Source: Acinetobacter pseudolwoffii (GTDB lineage Bacteria; Pseudomonadota; Gammaproteobacteria; Pseudomonadales; Moraxellaceae). Taken from it: DNA of 64,000 nt. The number at the start of each line of letters is the position of its first letter. Position 1 is the first letter of the stretch. Shown here one piece after another: positions 38,606 to 46,613 of the stretch. The notes beneath the pieces are model-generated. The model was not told where the DNA came from. It saw only the letters and a list, made by a program, of their open reading frames with translations, and ran no database searches. The stretch is taken from the NCBI RefSeq assembly GCF_002803605.1, contig NZ_PHRG01000008.1:1-64000 (forward strand), in the 5' to 3' direction. A program made the translations under genes and the position numbers.

Positions 38606-38644
38606 AAAGAAATTTTATATTTATCATTGTTGTAGCGGCGTTGC

Positions 38645-39127
38645 TTATTGAGATGTGACAACTAGATTATGCTTATTGTCCACACTAATTTCAAGGAAGG
38701 ATTCTGAGCTTTTTAACCAGTTAGCAACATTTATGATAACTGATTGTGGATCTGTCTTCGCGCCTTTTATACTGCATTCCCATATAATACAAATTCTCCA
38801 ATTTGTAGACTGTAATGCGGCAATAGCTTTAATATCATTAGCCTGATTCTTTAAAATTTTGTTTTCCCAAAATTCAGGTCGAGTTTTAGGTAATTTAAAA
38901 AGATGACAACTATTATGACCATGCCAAAAACAGCCATTCACAAATATAATTGCTCTATATTTAGGTAATACGATGTCTGGTTTTCCTGGAAGATCTTTCA
39001 CATGCAAGCGAAAGCGGAATCCCATTCGATGAAGTAAACTGCGAATTAATAACTCTGGTTTTGTATTTCGGCCTTTGATACCTGCCATCATGCGACTACG
39101 GGTAAGAGGATCAACAATGTCTGTCAT
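38645..39127 (-). CDS. vsr: Very short patch repair endonuclease Vsr
   Basis: Vsr nicks DNA 5' of T in T:G mismatches caused by deamination of 5-methylcytosine. This 160-residue protein follows the family along its length: DPLTRSRMMAGIKGRNTKPE, the metal aspartate in LPGKPDIV (about residue 50), and GCFWHGH with the catalytic histidine (about 70), then LPKTRPEFW and RICIIWEC. Vsr is normally encoded next to a Dcm-type cytosine methyltransferase; none is in this window. It is AT-rich and in the island, next to an IS66 remnant and opposite to the GHKL operon. Confidence 0.93.
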   Translation of the reverse strand: MTDIVDPLTRSRMMAGIKGRNTKPELLIRSLLHRMGFRFRLHVKDLPGKPDIVLPKYRAIIFVNGCFWHGHNSCHLFKLPKTRPEFWENKILKNQANDIKAIAALQSTNWRICIIWECSIKGAKTDPQSVIINVANWLKSSESFLEISVDNKHNLVVTSQ

Positions 39128-39494
39128 TTAAAAATACCAAGTATTGTAATTTTTTTGAGAAGGCTAACAATTATCTGTATTGATTGATGCCTATTTAATC
39201 TTGTTTTAAAAGTAATCGTTCAGTGAACCCCGCTTTTCCTAACTTACTAATACCGCGATAGTACTCAAAAAAACTAAGTAGACACCTATAATAGAACACT
39301 AACAGAAAAACGATCACTATACTTTTCTTTTGAAAGTCGAGTAGGCAATTTTCAGTATTTCTGATTATATCCTCTACAATATCTTCGACTAGATCAACAA
39401 TAACTGAAAATGCATTAGATTAATCTGCATCAAGCCAAAATAATGATGGGAATTTAACACATAAACCAAGAATTCATTATCTTCTGCTAATCAA
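39128..39494. other. AT-rich gap before the IS66 remnant
   Basis: About 370 bases without any open frame worth calling. It may hold debris of deleted genes, but none was recognised. Confidence 0.4.
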
Positions 39495-40020
39495 GTAACT
39501 CATAGATCACTGCCTGAACTGGATTATACTGTGTGGGGGCATAGGTCCAGACATAATATTTCTTCAGTTTTTGCTCATCCTCACACATCCGCATAATGGT
39601 GACCGATGTTTCATCGGCATGTATCACCTGCTGTTACGGCACCATCTGTTTTAAGGCGTTGACCAGAGATTCCGGTTCCACACCACAGCAGCTAATCCAA
39701 TCTTAGAGAGTGGATCTGGATAAATCAATTCCCGCACTTAGAAAAATCTGGCGCTGACGGTACAGCGGTAAATGATCAGCATACTTCGAGACCAGCAAAT
39801 AACTCGGCAATTTTGTACTGGCAATGCCTTTATCAATCACATGGGCAGGTATGACTTGCTGAGTCAGGGTGTCACTCTGATCACAGATCCATTTGCCGCG
39901 CACATGCTATCCCTTATAGAACTGTGCCGGTCTGAAATTCATTTTCTCACTGATATCTTCACCGATATGAAGTAACTGGCAGCCACAAGCACATTGTGTT
40001 GATCAGCTATCAATAACTGT
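39495..40020 (-). pseudogene. IS66-family transposase remnant (TnpC)
   Basis: Reading the minus strand gives the middle of an IS66 TnpC protein, broken by three or more stops: CGCQLLHIGEDISEKM (the zinc-finger part), then GKWICDQSDT, DHLPLYRQRQIFLSAGI and HADETSVTIMRM. The C-terminal catalytic part after the HADET segment is largely missing, and so is the N terminus. GC content is higher than in the surrounding island DNA, so it entered separately. It is not functional. Confidence 0.85.
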
Positions 40021-40110
40021 CTTTAAATTCATAAAGAGTTGTCCAATTAATTAGTGGGCACTATGGTGATATTAATGAGTCAGAAAAAGAGGAATACATT
40101 GTGTTTTTAC

Positions 40111-40166
40111 TTCCTATTTTAGAAATGTTGTTCCTATTTTAGAAATGTTGTTTGTATTTCTAAAAT
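40111..40166. promoter_or_regulatory. Three copies of TATTTTAGAAAT ahead of the GHKL operon; candidate operator
   Basis: A perfect 20-bp tandem duplication (40111-40130 and 40131-40150), each unit containing TATTTTAGAAAT, is followed by ATTTCTAAAATA, the inverted form of the same 12 bases, near 40155-40166. The set ends about 47 bases before the first ATG of the operon, so a regulator bound here would block or assist its promoter. Confidence 0.6.
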
Positions 40167-40212
40167 AATTATTGTATTTTCTGTTAAAAATCTAACTTTA
40201 CTGGATCTAGTT

Positions 40213-40434
40213 ATGAGTAGTAAACGTGAAAAATTTGTTGAACTTGCAGAAAGCAGAGTTCAAAGAGCTTTGAAAGATATTCAGTTAATCGGAAATCTCT
40301 CAAATAGAAACTCATATGAATATACGGATGAGGATGTGAAGAAAATTTTTTCAGCCCTGCAAAAGTCTCTGAACACATCTAAGTTACGTTTTAATCTTGA
40401 CGCTGAGTTATCAAATGAGGAGTTTAAGTTATGA
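40213..40434 (+). CDS. Small charged protein, first gene of the GHKL operon
   Basis: A 73-residue protein, rich in charged residues and mostly helical (MSSKREKFVELAESRVQRALKDIQLIGNLS). I do not recognise a named domain, but short proteins with this start (KREKFVELAE..RV..A...I.LIGNLSN) recur at the head of defence-like operons, as I recall. Its stop overlaps the next start by 4 bases (ATGA). It might bind DNA at the repeats upstream or be a structural subunit; both are guesses. Confidence 0.75.
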   Translation: MSSKREKFVELAESRVQRALKDIQLIGNLSNRNSYEYTDEDVKKIFSALQKSLNTSKLRFNLDAELSNEEFKL

Positions 40435-42533
40435 ATGAAATAACTTTAAAATTTCTTCCTAATATTGCTGGAGAGACTGAAGGGTTAGCAGATGCCGGAA
40501 TCGAAAGTTTTCGTGGACATCCTTATCTTTCAGTAGCAAGAGAAACATCACAAAATAGTAGGGATGCTAGAGATAATGAAACTTCTCCTGTTTTACTAAA
40601 AATTGATCGATTTAGTATTCCTGCTAATGATTTTCCAGAGATTGAAAAATTACGATCAACAATTAATAGCTGCTTAAACAAAGCTAATATGCGTGGGGGT
40701 ATTAATGAACTGGAATTTTTTAAGAAAGCTCAGGAATATCTGAATCGACCAGATCTTCCAATCTTATGTACTGCAGATTTCAATACAAAGGGTGTCCGAG
40801 GTCCGTGTGAAGATGGTTTTGCGTTTCATGCCTTGGTTAAAGCCGATGGAGTAAGTGTTAAATCAGATTTGGACTCTGGGGGGTCTTATGGCATAGGTAA
40901 GAACGCAGTTTTTGCCTTATCTGAAATCCGAACAGTTTTTTATTCTACAAAATATCAAGAAAATAATGAATTACATACACTATTTATGGGTAAAACATTA
41001 TTGATGTCTCATACGGCAGAAGATGGTGAAGAGTATGGACGTAAAGGATATTTTGGTTCAGAAAACTTTATGCCTATCTTGGATGAAAAAAAAATACCTC
41101 ACTACTTTCAAAGAAAAGATCAGGGAACTTCTATTTTCTCTATTTGTGTAAGAGATACTCCATATGAATGGTCTTATGAGATTTTAGTAGCGTTCATGAT
41201 CAATTTTTTTGCAGGTATACATAGAGAAGAAATTAAGTTCGAAATTGATGGTGGAAAGATTAAATTAAACAAACATAATATTAATTCTTGGTTTAGTAAT
41301 CAAAAAGTGTTGTCTATAGTAAAGGAACTTCAAATACAGGAAGTATTTGATGTAGCTAAGAAACTATATAATTGTTTGATTGATAACAATGTTAACTCTG
41401 AATTGATTAATATAAAGAATTTAGGACAAGTTAAGATTAGTATTTTATTACGAGAGAAAGTTGGTTACACCGTTGGGATTATTCGTAATGGGATGTATAT
41501 AACAAATAATTTATCAAATTTTAATGAGTCTTTTCAGCGTTTTCCTCTATATCACGAGTTTACAGCAATTGTTGAACCAAATGATAAAGAAGCTGGAGAA
41601 TGGTTTAAGCGTTTAGAGAATCCTAGTCATGATGAATTTTCTGCTGAACGTATTATAGATCCAGATAAACGTAAAAAGGCAAAAGCAGCTTTTACGGAAC
41701 TTGGACGCACAGTTAGGAAGATAATCAAAAATTTTGCTAAAACTGAACCTAAGGATGCTTTTAAGTTAGACGAATTGAATGATTTTTTTACTGCAGAGAG
41801 CTCAGAAGCTGAGAGTGATACTGGCTTGATCAAAAAGATAGGTAGCAATAAACCTACCAAGCTCATAAAATTAGTGCAGAAAAAAAAACTTGGTATATAT
41901 GATTCAAATGATTCAAATGATTCAAATGATTCAAATGATTCAAATGATTCAAATGATTCAAATGATTCAAATGATTCAAATGATTCAAATGATTCAAATG
42001 ATTCAAATGATTCAAATGGTTCAAATGGTTCAAATGGTTCAAATGGTTCAAATGGTTCAAATGGTTCAAATGGTTCAAATGGTTCAAATGATTCAAATGA
42101 TTCAAATGGTTCAAATGGTTCAAATGGTTCAAATGGTTCAAATGGTTCAAATGAGAAGAAAAGTAGAAGTAAGCCAAGAACTAAAGAGCAAATTTTGAAT
42201 AAAGATAAAAATTTAAAATTAATATTTGTGGAACTGGAAGAACAACGAACTCTACTACTTGATAGATCTAACACAAAATATAGACGTGTGATATTCACTT
42301 CTACTCAGACAGGTAACATACTCCTTAGAATTTTTGCTGCTGGGGTTAATATAGAAGAGCAGCTTCATATTTTAGCTTCAAATGTTGGAGATGTTAATGA
42401 TGGAATGGTCAAGGTATATTGCAAGAAAGGTCAGCGCATACAGTTAGATGTTAAGTTTAGTGTTGAATTTCCTGGTCCAATTCGAATTCAGGCTATAGAT
42501 CTAGGTAAAAATAATCATAAGGAAAAAGTATGA
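40431..42533 (+). CDS. GHKL ATPase with a 28-unit DSN/GSN repeat linker
   Basis: A 700-residue protein. The N-terminal half has GHKL (gyrase/Hsp90/histidine kinase/MutL) ATP-binding motifs: the N box ARETSQNSRDARD (about 36-48), a G1-like segment DFNTKGV (about 115) and the G2 box SYGIGKNAVFALSEI (about 150-164). Residues about 280-460 resemble the following domain of such ATPases. Residues 491-574 are (DSN)13(GSN)8(DSN)2(GSN)5, and a beta-rich C-terminal domain of about 125 residues follows. GHKL proteins of this class (MORC/MutL-like) occur in restriction and defence systems. The gene overlaps both neighbours by 4 bases. Confidence 0.85.
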   Translation: MNEITLKFLPNIAGETEGLADAGIESFRGHPYLSVARETSQNSRDARDNETSPVLLKIDRFSIPANDFPEIEKLRSTINSCLNKANMRGGINELEFFKKAQEYLNRPDLPILCTADFNTKGVRGPCEDGFAFHALVKADGVSVKSDLDSGGSYGIGKNAVFALSEIRTVFYSTKYQENNELHTLFMGKTLLMSHTAEDGEEYGRKGYFGSENFMPILDEKKIPHYFQRKDQGTSIFSICVRDTPYEWSYEILVAFMINFFAGIHREEIKFEIDGGKIKLNKHNINSWFSNQKVLSIVKELQIQEVFDVAKKLYNCLIDNNVNSELINIKNLGQVKISILLREKVGYTVGIIRNGMYITNNLSNFNESFQRFPLYHEFTAIVEPNDKEAGEWFKRLENPSHDEFSAERIIDPDKRKKAKAAFTELGRTVRKIIKNFAKTEPKDAFKLDELNDFFTAESSEAESDTGLIKKIGSNKPTKLIKLVQKKKLGIYDSNDSNDSNDSNDSNDSNDSNDSNDSNDSNDSNDSNDSNGSNGSNGSNGSNGSNGSNGSNGSNDSNDSNGSNGSNGSNGSNGSNEKKSRSKPRTKEQILNKDKNLKLIFVELEEQRTLLLDRSNTKYRRVIFTSTQTGNILLRIFAAGVNIEEQLHILASNVGDVNDGMVKVYCKKGQRIQLDVKFSVEFPGPIRIQAIDLGKNNHKEKV
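41901..42152 (+). repeat. 28 tandem copies of a 9-bp coding repeat
   Basis: The unit is GATTCAAAT or GGTTCAAAT, encoding Asp-Ser-Asn or Gly-Ser-Asn. The order is 13, 8, 2 and 5 units. Changes in copy number keep the frame. Lack of stops in every frame produces long false reading frames on both strands. Confidence 0.98.
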
Positions 42534-43354
42534 AAATTAACGATAACATGCGTTTTCCGCATCCTATTCTTAGTGATATAACAAATGACTATACAAAAGG
42601 CTCATTTGAGTCTGACTTTACAATTACAGAGACCGAAAATAGAAGTTTAAAGTTAACTTCAAAAATCAATATTGAGAGTCCTCGATTATCTGAGCTAATT
42701 CAAGATGGTAAGGTTGCTGTAGGTTATTATCTTATATGTCGAGAAACATTTTATGATGAATTACATGTCTCAATTTTAGGTGAATCTGAAATTATTATTC
42801 CACAAGGAATGTTATTTGGCAGTGTGATAATCCGTCCAATTGCTTGGACTACTTCATCTGAGGTTGATTTGAGTACATTAACACTAAATCCAGAATTTTC
42901 TGTGCTGCCAATACTAGCCAAAGGTGAAATAGTTGCATTAGGTCCTGAATATAGATTCTCTATGGATCCTAAAAAATATAAACCGCTAGGTAGTATTTTT
43001 GAATTAACTCGTAATGATAATTTACCGGCTGGTATTTTTCATGTTGATACTGAAGGAGATATTATCAGACTAGTTGCTGAAAAAAATACCTTTGAAAATA
43101 TTGTTCAGCTTCGGAATACCCATAATCGAAACTTGTTACTTGGTAGTATCTATTTGGCAGCTCTAGTTGATGTACTTTCTAGAATGTCAACTTCATCTAA
43201 TGATGAAGGTAAAACTTGGTATCGTGTTTTAAAAGCTAAATATGATGAGTTGGGTTTAGATTTATTGCAGACTACACCAAGTGAAGGCGCTCAAATGCTA
43301 TTAAAACGACCAATTCAAGAACTTTTTGCAGTAGTGGAGCATATGAATGGCTAA
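42530..43354 (+). CDS. Unknown protein, third gene of the GHKL operon
   Basis: A 274-residue protein that I cannot assign. Residues 1-170 look beta-rich (for example VAVGYYLICRETF, VSILGESEIIIPQG), the remainder helical (LLLGSIYLAALVDVLSRM). No transmembrane segment, signal peptide or catalytic motif is apparent. ATGA overlap with the gene before and an 8-base overlap with the next show it is part of a coupled unit and probably needed in stoichiometric amounts, so a subunit of a complex is likely. Confidence 0.8.
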   Translation: MKINDNMRFPHPILSDITNDYTKGSFESDFTITETENRSLKLTSKINIESPRLSELIQDGKVAVGYYLICRETFYDELHVSILGESEIIIPQGMLFGSVIIRPIAWTTSSEVDLSTLTLNPEFSVLPILAKGEIVALGPEYRFSMDPKKYKPLGSIFELTRNDNLPAGIFHVDTEGDIIRLVAEKNTFENIVQLRNTHNRNLLLGSIYLAALVDVLSRMSTSSNDEGKTWYRVLKAKYDELGLDLLQTTPSEGAQMLLKRPIQELFAVVEHMNG

Positions 43355-44093
43355 ATTAATGTATTTTTCAGAGAAGGTTGTAGATCAATTGAAGTCAAAT
43401 ATTGAGGCCAATAAATCACGCTACCTTCATGATGGATTTACAGATTTACTTGATAATGAAGGCTGGGGAAATTCTTTAGATATAGAGATTGATTATCAAA
43501 GGCTTAAAACTTTGGATTGCCCTGAAAAAACTGCATTGGGATCTTCCGATGTAATTAATTCACTAATTGTTGGCGAAGCGTTATATGGGCTAAGTGCCGC
43601 AGACGCAAATGAAGCTGAAATTTGGACAAGGTTATCCCACGTGGAGTGTATTGACTATACTAGAAAACGATGGATAAAAAATCTAGATAATGATGAAAAA
43701 ATTCGACGTGATATTAAAATACATTTTTTTGCAGATACCCAAACAAAAAGGCGAGATGACCATTCAATATCAAGGTTATGGTGGAATTATTATATTGCAA
43801 AAAAATGTATGCCTGAAGATATACCAAAAGCACTGGATTTATTTGTCGCTAAAACCGATATACGCAGTAATTTTGTCGAACGAATTTGGTCGACCAGTCG
43901 AAAAAATATTGCTACCGCAGTTCTACGAGCATTAGCAGATAATGATTGGCTTTCTATTGACGAGGTTCATTTTCGCAAATTTATGAAAGCGCTTAATCGG
44001 TTAGGGGCTGGGGTTATTTTTGAAGAATACTCAGAAAGTGAAATGAATTATTTTGTTGAAAAGTGTATCGCTGATGCTAAAAAAGATTCATGA
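43347..44093 (+). CDS. Unknown protein, fourth gene of the GHKL operon (DUF6339-like?)
   Basis: A 248-residue, helical, cytosolic-type protein (MYFSEKVVDQLKSNIEANKSRYL; SISRLWWNYYIAKKC; FRKFMKALNRLGAGVI). It might belong to the DUF6339 family, which I recall from similar operons, but the match is by memory only. It overlaps the third gene by 8 bases and is the last gene of the unit; the IS256 element starts 57 bases later. Function unknown. Confidence 0.78.
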   Translation: MAKLMYFSEKVVDQLKSNIEANKSRYLHDGFTDLLDNEGWGNSLDIEIDYQRLKTLDCPEKTALGSSDVINSLIVGEALYGLSAADANEAEIWTRLSHVECIDYTRKRWIKNLDNDEKIRRDIKIHFFADTQTKRRDDHSISRLWWNYYIAKKCMPEDIPKALDLFVAKTDIRSNFVERIWSTSRKNIATAVLRALADNDWLSIDEVHFRKFMKALNRLGAGVIFEEYSESEMNYFVEKCIADAKKDS

Positions 44094-44150
44094 ATTTATT
44101 ATCAAATATCGTGAATTTTATAAATTTAAAGATAGTTTTTATATGACGAT

Positions 44151-45461
44151 GAGCCTGTAAATAATTTTGTGTAATTGCTTTTCATAAATTTAAAGGTGAT
44201 TGCTTAAGCGGTCACCGAATTCAATAATAAAGCGGCTCATGGCTAAACGCCAGTCGCGAATAGGCATATTCCACTTTTTAGACGCTGCATCAATTGCCAG
44301 GTAAATCACTTTACGTACAGAATCATCCGTTGGAAAGACTTTACGCTTTTTGATCGCCTGACGTATTACGCTGTTTAATGACTCGATTGCGTTGGTAGTG
44401 TAGATGGCTTTGCGAATCTCGGCTGGATAAGCAAAGAAGGTATTCAGATTCTTCCAGTGTGTACGCCAGCTTTTGCTAATCTGTGGGTACTTGTCATCCC
44501 ATGTTTGAGCAAATTGATCCAAGGCCATCAATGCAGCCTCTTCAGTAGGTGACTGATAAACGGCTTTTAAATCCTGAGTGACGGCTTTGTAATCTTTCCA
44601 TGACACGTATTTCAAGCTGTTACGCAGCATATGGATAATACACAGCTGGATATGGGTTTGCGGGTATACGCTGTTAATGGCATCAGGAAAGCCTTTTAGT
44701 CCATCCACACAGGCGATCAGAATATCCTGCAACCCTCGGTTTTTAAGCTCAGTCAGGACATTCAGCCAGAACTTTGCACCTTCATTCTCAGCCATCCACA
44801 TGCCGAGCAGTTCTTTCTGTCCATCAAGATTAATGCCTAAGGCAAGGAATACAGCCTTGTTGATAACACTGCCATTATGACGGACTTTAACTACAATACA
44901 GTCCATATAGACGATGGGATAGAGTGCATCCAGCGGACGGTTTTGCCATTCAGCGACTTGCTCCTTAACAGCATCAGTCACCTTGGAAATAAGCGTTGGA
45001 GATACATCAGCATCGTACATTTCTTTGAAAGTAGCCACGATTTCACGGGTAGTCATACCTTTGGCATAGAGGGATAGAATCTGGCTATCCATTTGCGTGA
45101 TACGGGTCTGATTCTTTTTAATCAGCTGTGGCTCAAATTTACCGTCACGATCTCGTGGTGTAGTAATCTCAATCTCACCATCATCGCTCAGCACGGTCTT
45201 ACTGGAATAACCGTTACGGGCATTTGAACCGTTCTTACGAGCATTCTTTTCATGTCCGAGATGTTCGGCATTGAGAGCCGTTTCAACAGTGAGTTTAGTC
45301 AACAATCGGGTGAATTGGTTGAGATCGTCTTCTGTTTTGATTCCTTTAGCAAATTCTGCTGCAAGGTCTTTTAGTTTTTGTTCGTTCATCATGTTGCCTG
45401 ACTCCGTTGTGAATATGAACATAGCAAATTCAGGCAATTACACAATTTAATTTACAGTCTC
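44151..45461 (-). mobile_element. IS256-family insertion sequence, complete
   Basis: 1311 bases with terminal inverted repeats of about 28 bases (both ends GAGnCTGTAAAT then ATTGC after a mixed stretch) enclosing a full transposase. The flanks do not show the 8-9 base target duplication expected of this family: ATGACGAT on the left and TGATTTTT on the right. Confidence 0.9.
44190..45392 (-). CDS. IS256-family transposase
   Basis: A 400-residue mutator-type DDE transposase, open throughout. The catalytic residues fit the D, D, E pattern: Asp in YMDCIVVKVR, Asp in CVDGLKGFPDA and Glu in TTNAIESLNS. The start is the ATG at 45392, preceded by GGAG about nine bases upstream; 15 further codons upstream are open. 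It should be active. Confidence 0.95.
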   Translation of the reverse strand: MMNEQKLKDLAAEFAKGIKTEDDLNQFTRLLTKLTVETALNAEHLGHEKNARKNGSNARNGYSSKTVLSDDGEIEITTPRDRDGKFEPQLIKKNQTRITQMDSQILSLYAKGMTTREIVATFKEMYDADVSPTLISKVTDAVKEQVAEWQNRPLDALYPIVYMDCIVVKVRHNGSVINKAVFLALGINLDGQKELLGMWMAENEGAKFWLNVLTELKNRGLQDILIACVDGLKGFPDAINSVYPQTHIQLCIIHMLRNSLKYVSWKDYKAVTQDLKAVYQSPTEEAALMALDQFAQTWDDKYPQISKSWRTHWKNLNTFFAYPAEIRKAIYTTNAIESLNSVIRQAIKKRKVFPTDDSVRKVIYLAIDAASKKWNMPIRDWRLAMSRFIIEFGDRLSNHL

Positions 45462-45506
45462 TGATTTTTTTCTTTAATTAAATAAAACACTTTAGTTCAT
45501 AAAAAA

Positions 45507-45526
45507 AGCCGACTTCCGTCGGCTTC
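45507..45526 (-). terminator. Terminator of the Dyp peroxidase gene
   Basis: AAGCCGAC / GTCGGCTT with a TTCC loop, then TTTTTTT on the minus strand, immediately after the stop. It is the first core-genome feature right of the IS. Confidence 0.88.
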
Positions 45527-45531
45527 TTAAA

Positions 45532-46452
45532 TCACCCTTCCAAAACTTCTTCCAACAACTCTTCACTCGGTGCAAAGTAATATGCTCCATCTAGTGGAGT
45601 GACGAAGTGTAGCAAGCGGTCATGGATCCCATCGCCAGACGTACCAAACATACGCTCTAACATGGCATCAATAATAGTTAAGTCTTTGGTATAGGCAATG
45701 AAGAATAGACCTTGGTCACCACGGCCATCACCATAAGGCAAAGAATGACGGAGAATCTCCATTTCTTCGCCTTTTTCATCTTCCACTACAGTACGTGCAA
45801 CGTGAGCATTTGCCGGTTTAACCTCATCCTCCAGTTCAATCGATTCCAGTTTGGTACGACCCATCACTTGCTCTTGAGTATCGACTTTCAGCTTTTTCCA
45901 CTTTTCCAGATCATGCGCATAACGCTGGGCAAAAATAAATGAACCATCTTGGAAAATGCCCGTATCTTCACCGAGTAATGCCACCTCAGCACGATCATCT
46001 GGGAATTGCGGATTTTCAGTGCCATCAATAAAGCCTGTCACATCACGGCCATCAAAATAGCGAAAGCAGACACGTTCATCCAGAACTTCAACCTGATCCT
46101 GAATCCCTTCAAAAAAAGCCTGACTCAGCGCAAAACAGATATCCGCCCGTGCACTGGCAATATGAATCAGAATATCTGCCGGAACAACCGGCATTGCAAA
46201 TGAACCCTGAATCGGTTCAAGCTGTTTGAAACCCGCAGGGCTTTGTGAATAAAGTCTTGACCAAAGCTCAGGACCAAAAGCGACCGCTGTTTTAATTTGT
46301 GCTTGAGGATGTTGCGTAATCAGACGATCACGAGAAGTAAAAAGATGTTCTAATTTTTCTTTGAGTGCTTCAATATTTAAGTCTTTAAGACGCAATACAA
46401 TAAAGCGAGCATGATCTGAGGGGAGGGGCAAGATTACCGATTGGGCTGTCAT
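45532..46452 (-). CDS. Dyp-type haem peroxidase
   Basis: A 306-residue peroxidase of the dye-decolourising family, YfeX-like branch. The family GxxDG motif is GFIDGTENPQF near residue 140, and SLPYGDGRGDQGLFFIAYTKD provides the haem-side and distal arginine region. There is no Tat signal, so it should be cytosolic. It stands alone, facing away from the LysE-type gene. Confidence 0.92.
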   Translation of the reverse strand: MTAQSVILPLPSDHARFIVLRLKDLNIEALKEKLEHLFTSRDRLITQHPQAQIKTAVAFGPELWSRLYSQSPAGFKQLEPIQGSFAMPVVPADILIHIASARADICFALSQAFFEGIQDQVEVLDERVCFRYFDGRDVTGFIDGTENPQFPDDRAEVALLGEDTGIFQDGSFIFAQRYAHDLEKWKKLKVDTQEQVMGRTKLESIELEDEVKPANAHVARTVVEDEKGEEMEILRHSLPYGDGRGDQGLFFIAYTKDLTIIDAMLERMFGTSGDGIHDRLLHFVTPLDGAYYFAPSEELLEEVLEG

Positions 46453-46613
46453 TCATGGCTCCTGTAATGATAAATCCTGTTTTTTAATGCACATATTGTG
46501 CCTGAAGCTCTGCAGAGTGAACAGTGCAGCGCCTTATATTTAAGCAATTTTTTAGCCTGAATCTATTGGATAAGTCCTATAATATTGTGCAAGTTTTCCA
46601 GAGTTCAATGTTC

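Larger units (their letters stand above)
33757..45461. mobile_element. Integrated accessory island at tRNA-Val, right end eroded
   Basis: From tRNA-Val to an IS256-type element, the DNA is clearly more AT-rich and carries an integrase, a CI-like repressor with divergent operators, a replication ATPase with iteron-like repeats, an HKD nuclease, Vsr, an IS66 remnant and a GHKL operon. There are no capsid, portal, terminase or tail genes, so it is not a complete prophage and resembles a phage satellite or P4-like element. No repeat of the tRNA 3' end was found downstream. The right boundary given is the IS end. Confidence 0.75.

Noticed and set aside
39703..39903. 66-codon minus-strand frame as a gene
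   Set aside because: It is the central piece of the decayed IS66 transposase, ending at internal stops on both sides.
41901..42152. CRISPR array
   Set aside because: Repeats are 9 bp, contiguous and in frame, without spacers.
41627..42298. Long reading frames on both strands across the DSN/GSN repeat
   Set aside because: The 9-bp unit has no stop in any frame, so these frames are artefacts of the repeat; the GHKL gene has motifs on both sides and correct overlaps.
33757..45461. Complete prophage
   Set aside because: Integrase and repressor are present but no terminase, portal, capsid, tail or lysis gene could be found.
44143..45469. Target site duplication for the IS256-family element
   Set aside because: The 8 bases on each side differ (ATGACGAT and TGATTTTT).
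33757..45530. attR copy of the tRNA-Val 3' end
   Set aside because: Looked for TTCGAGTCTGGATATACC and parts of it; no convincing match was found by eye.
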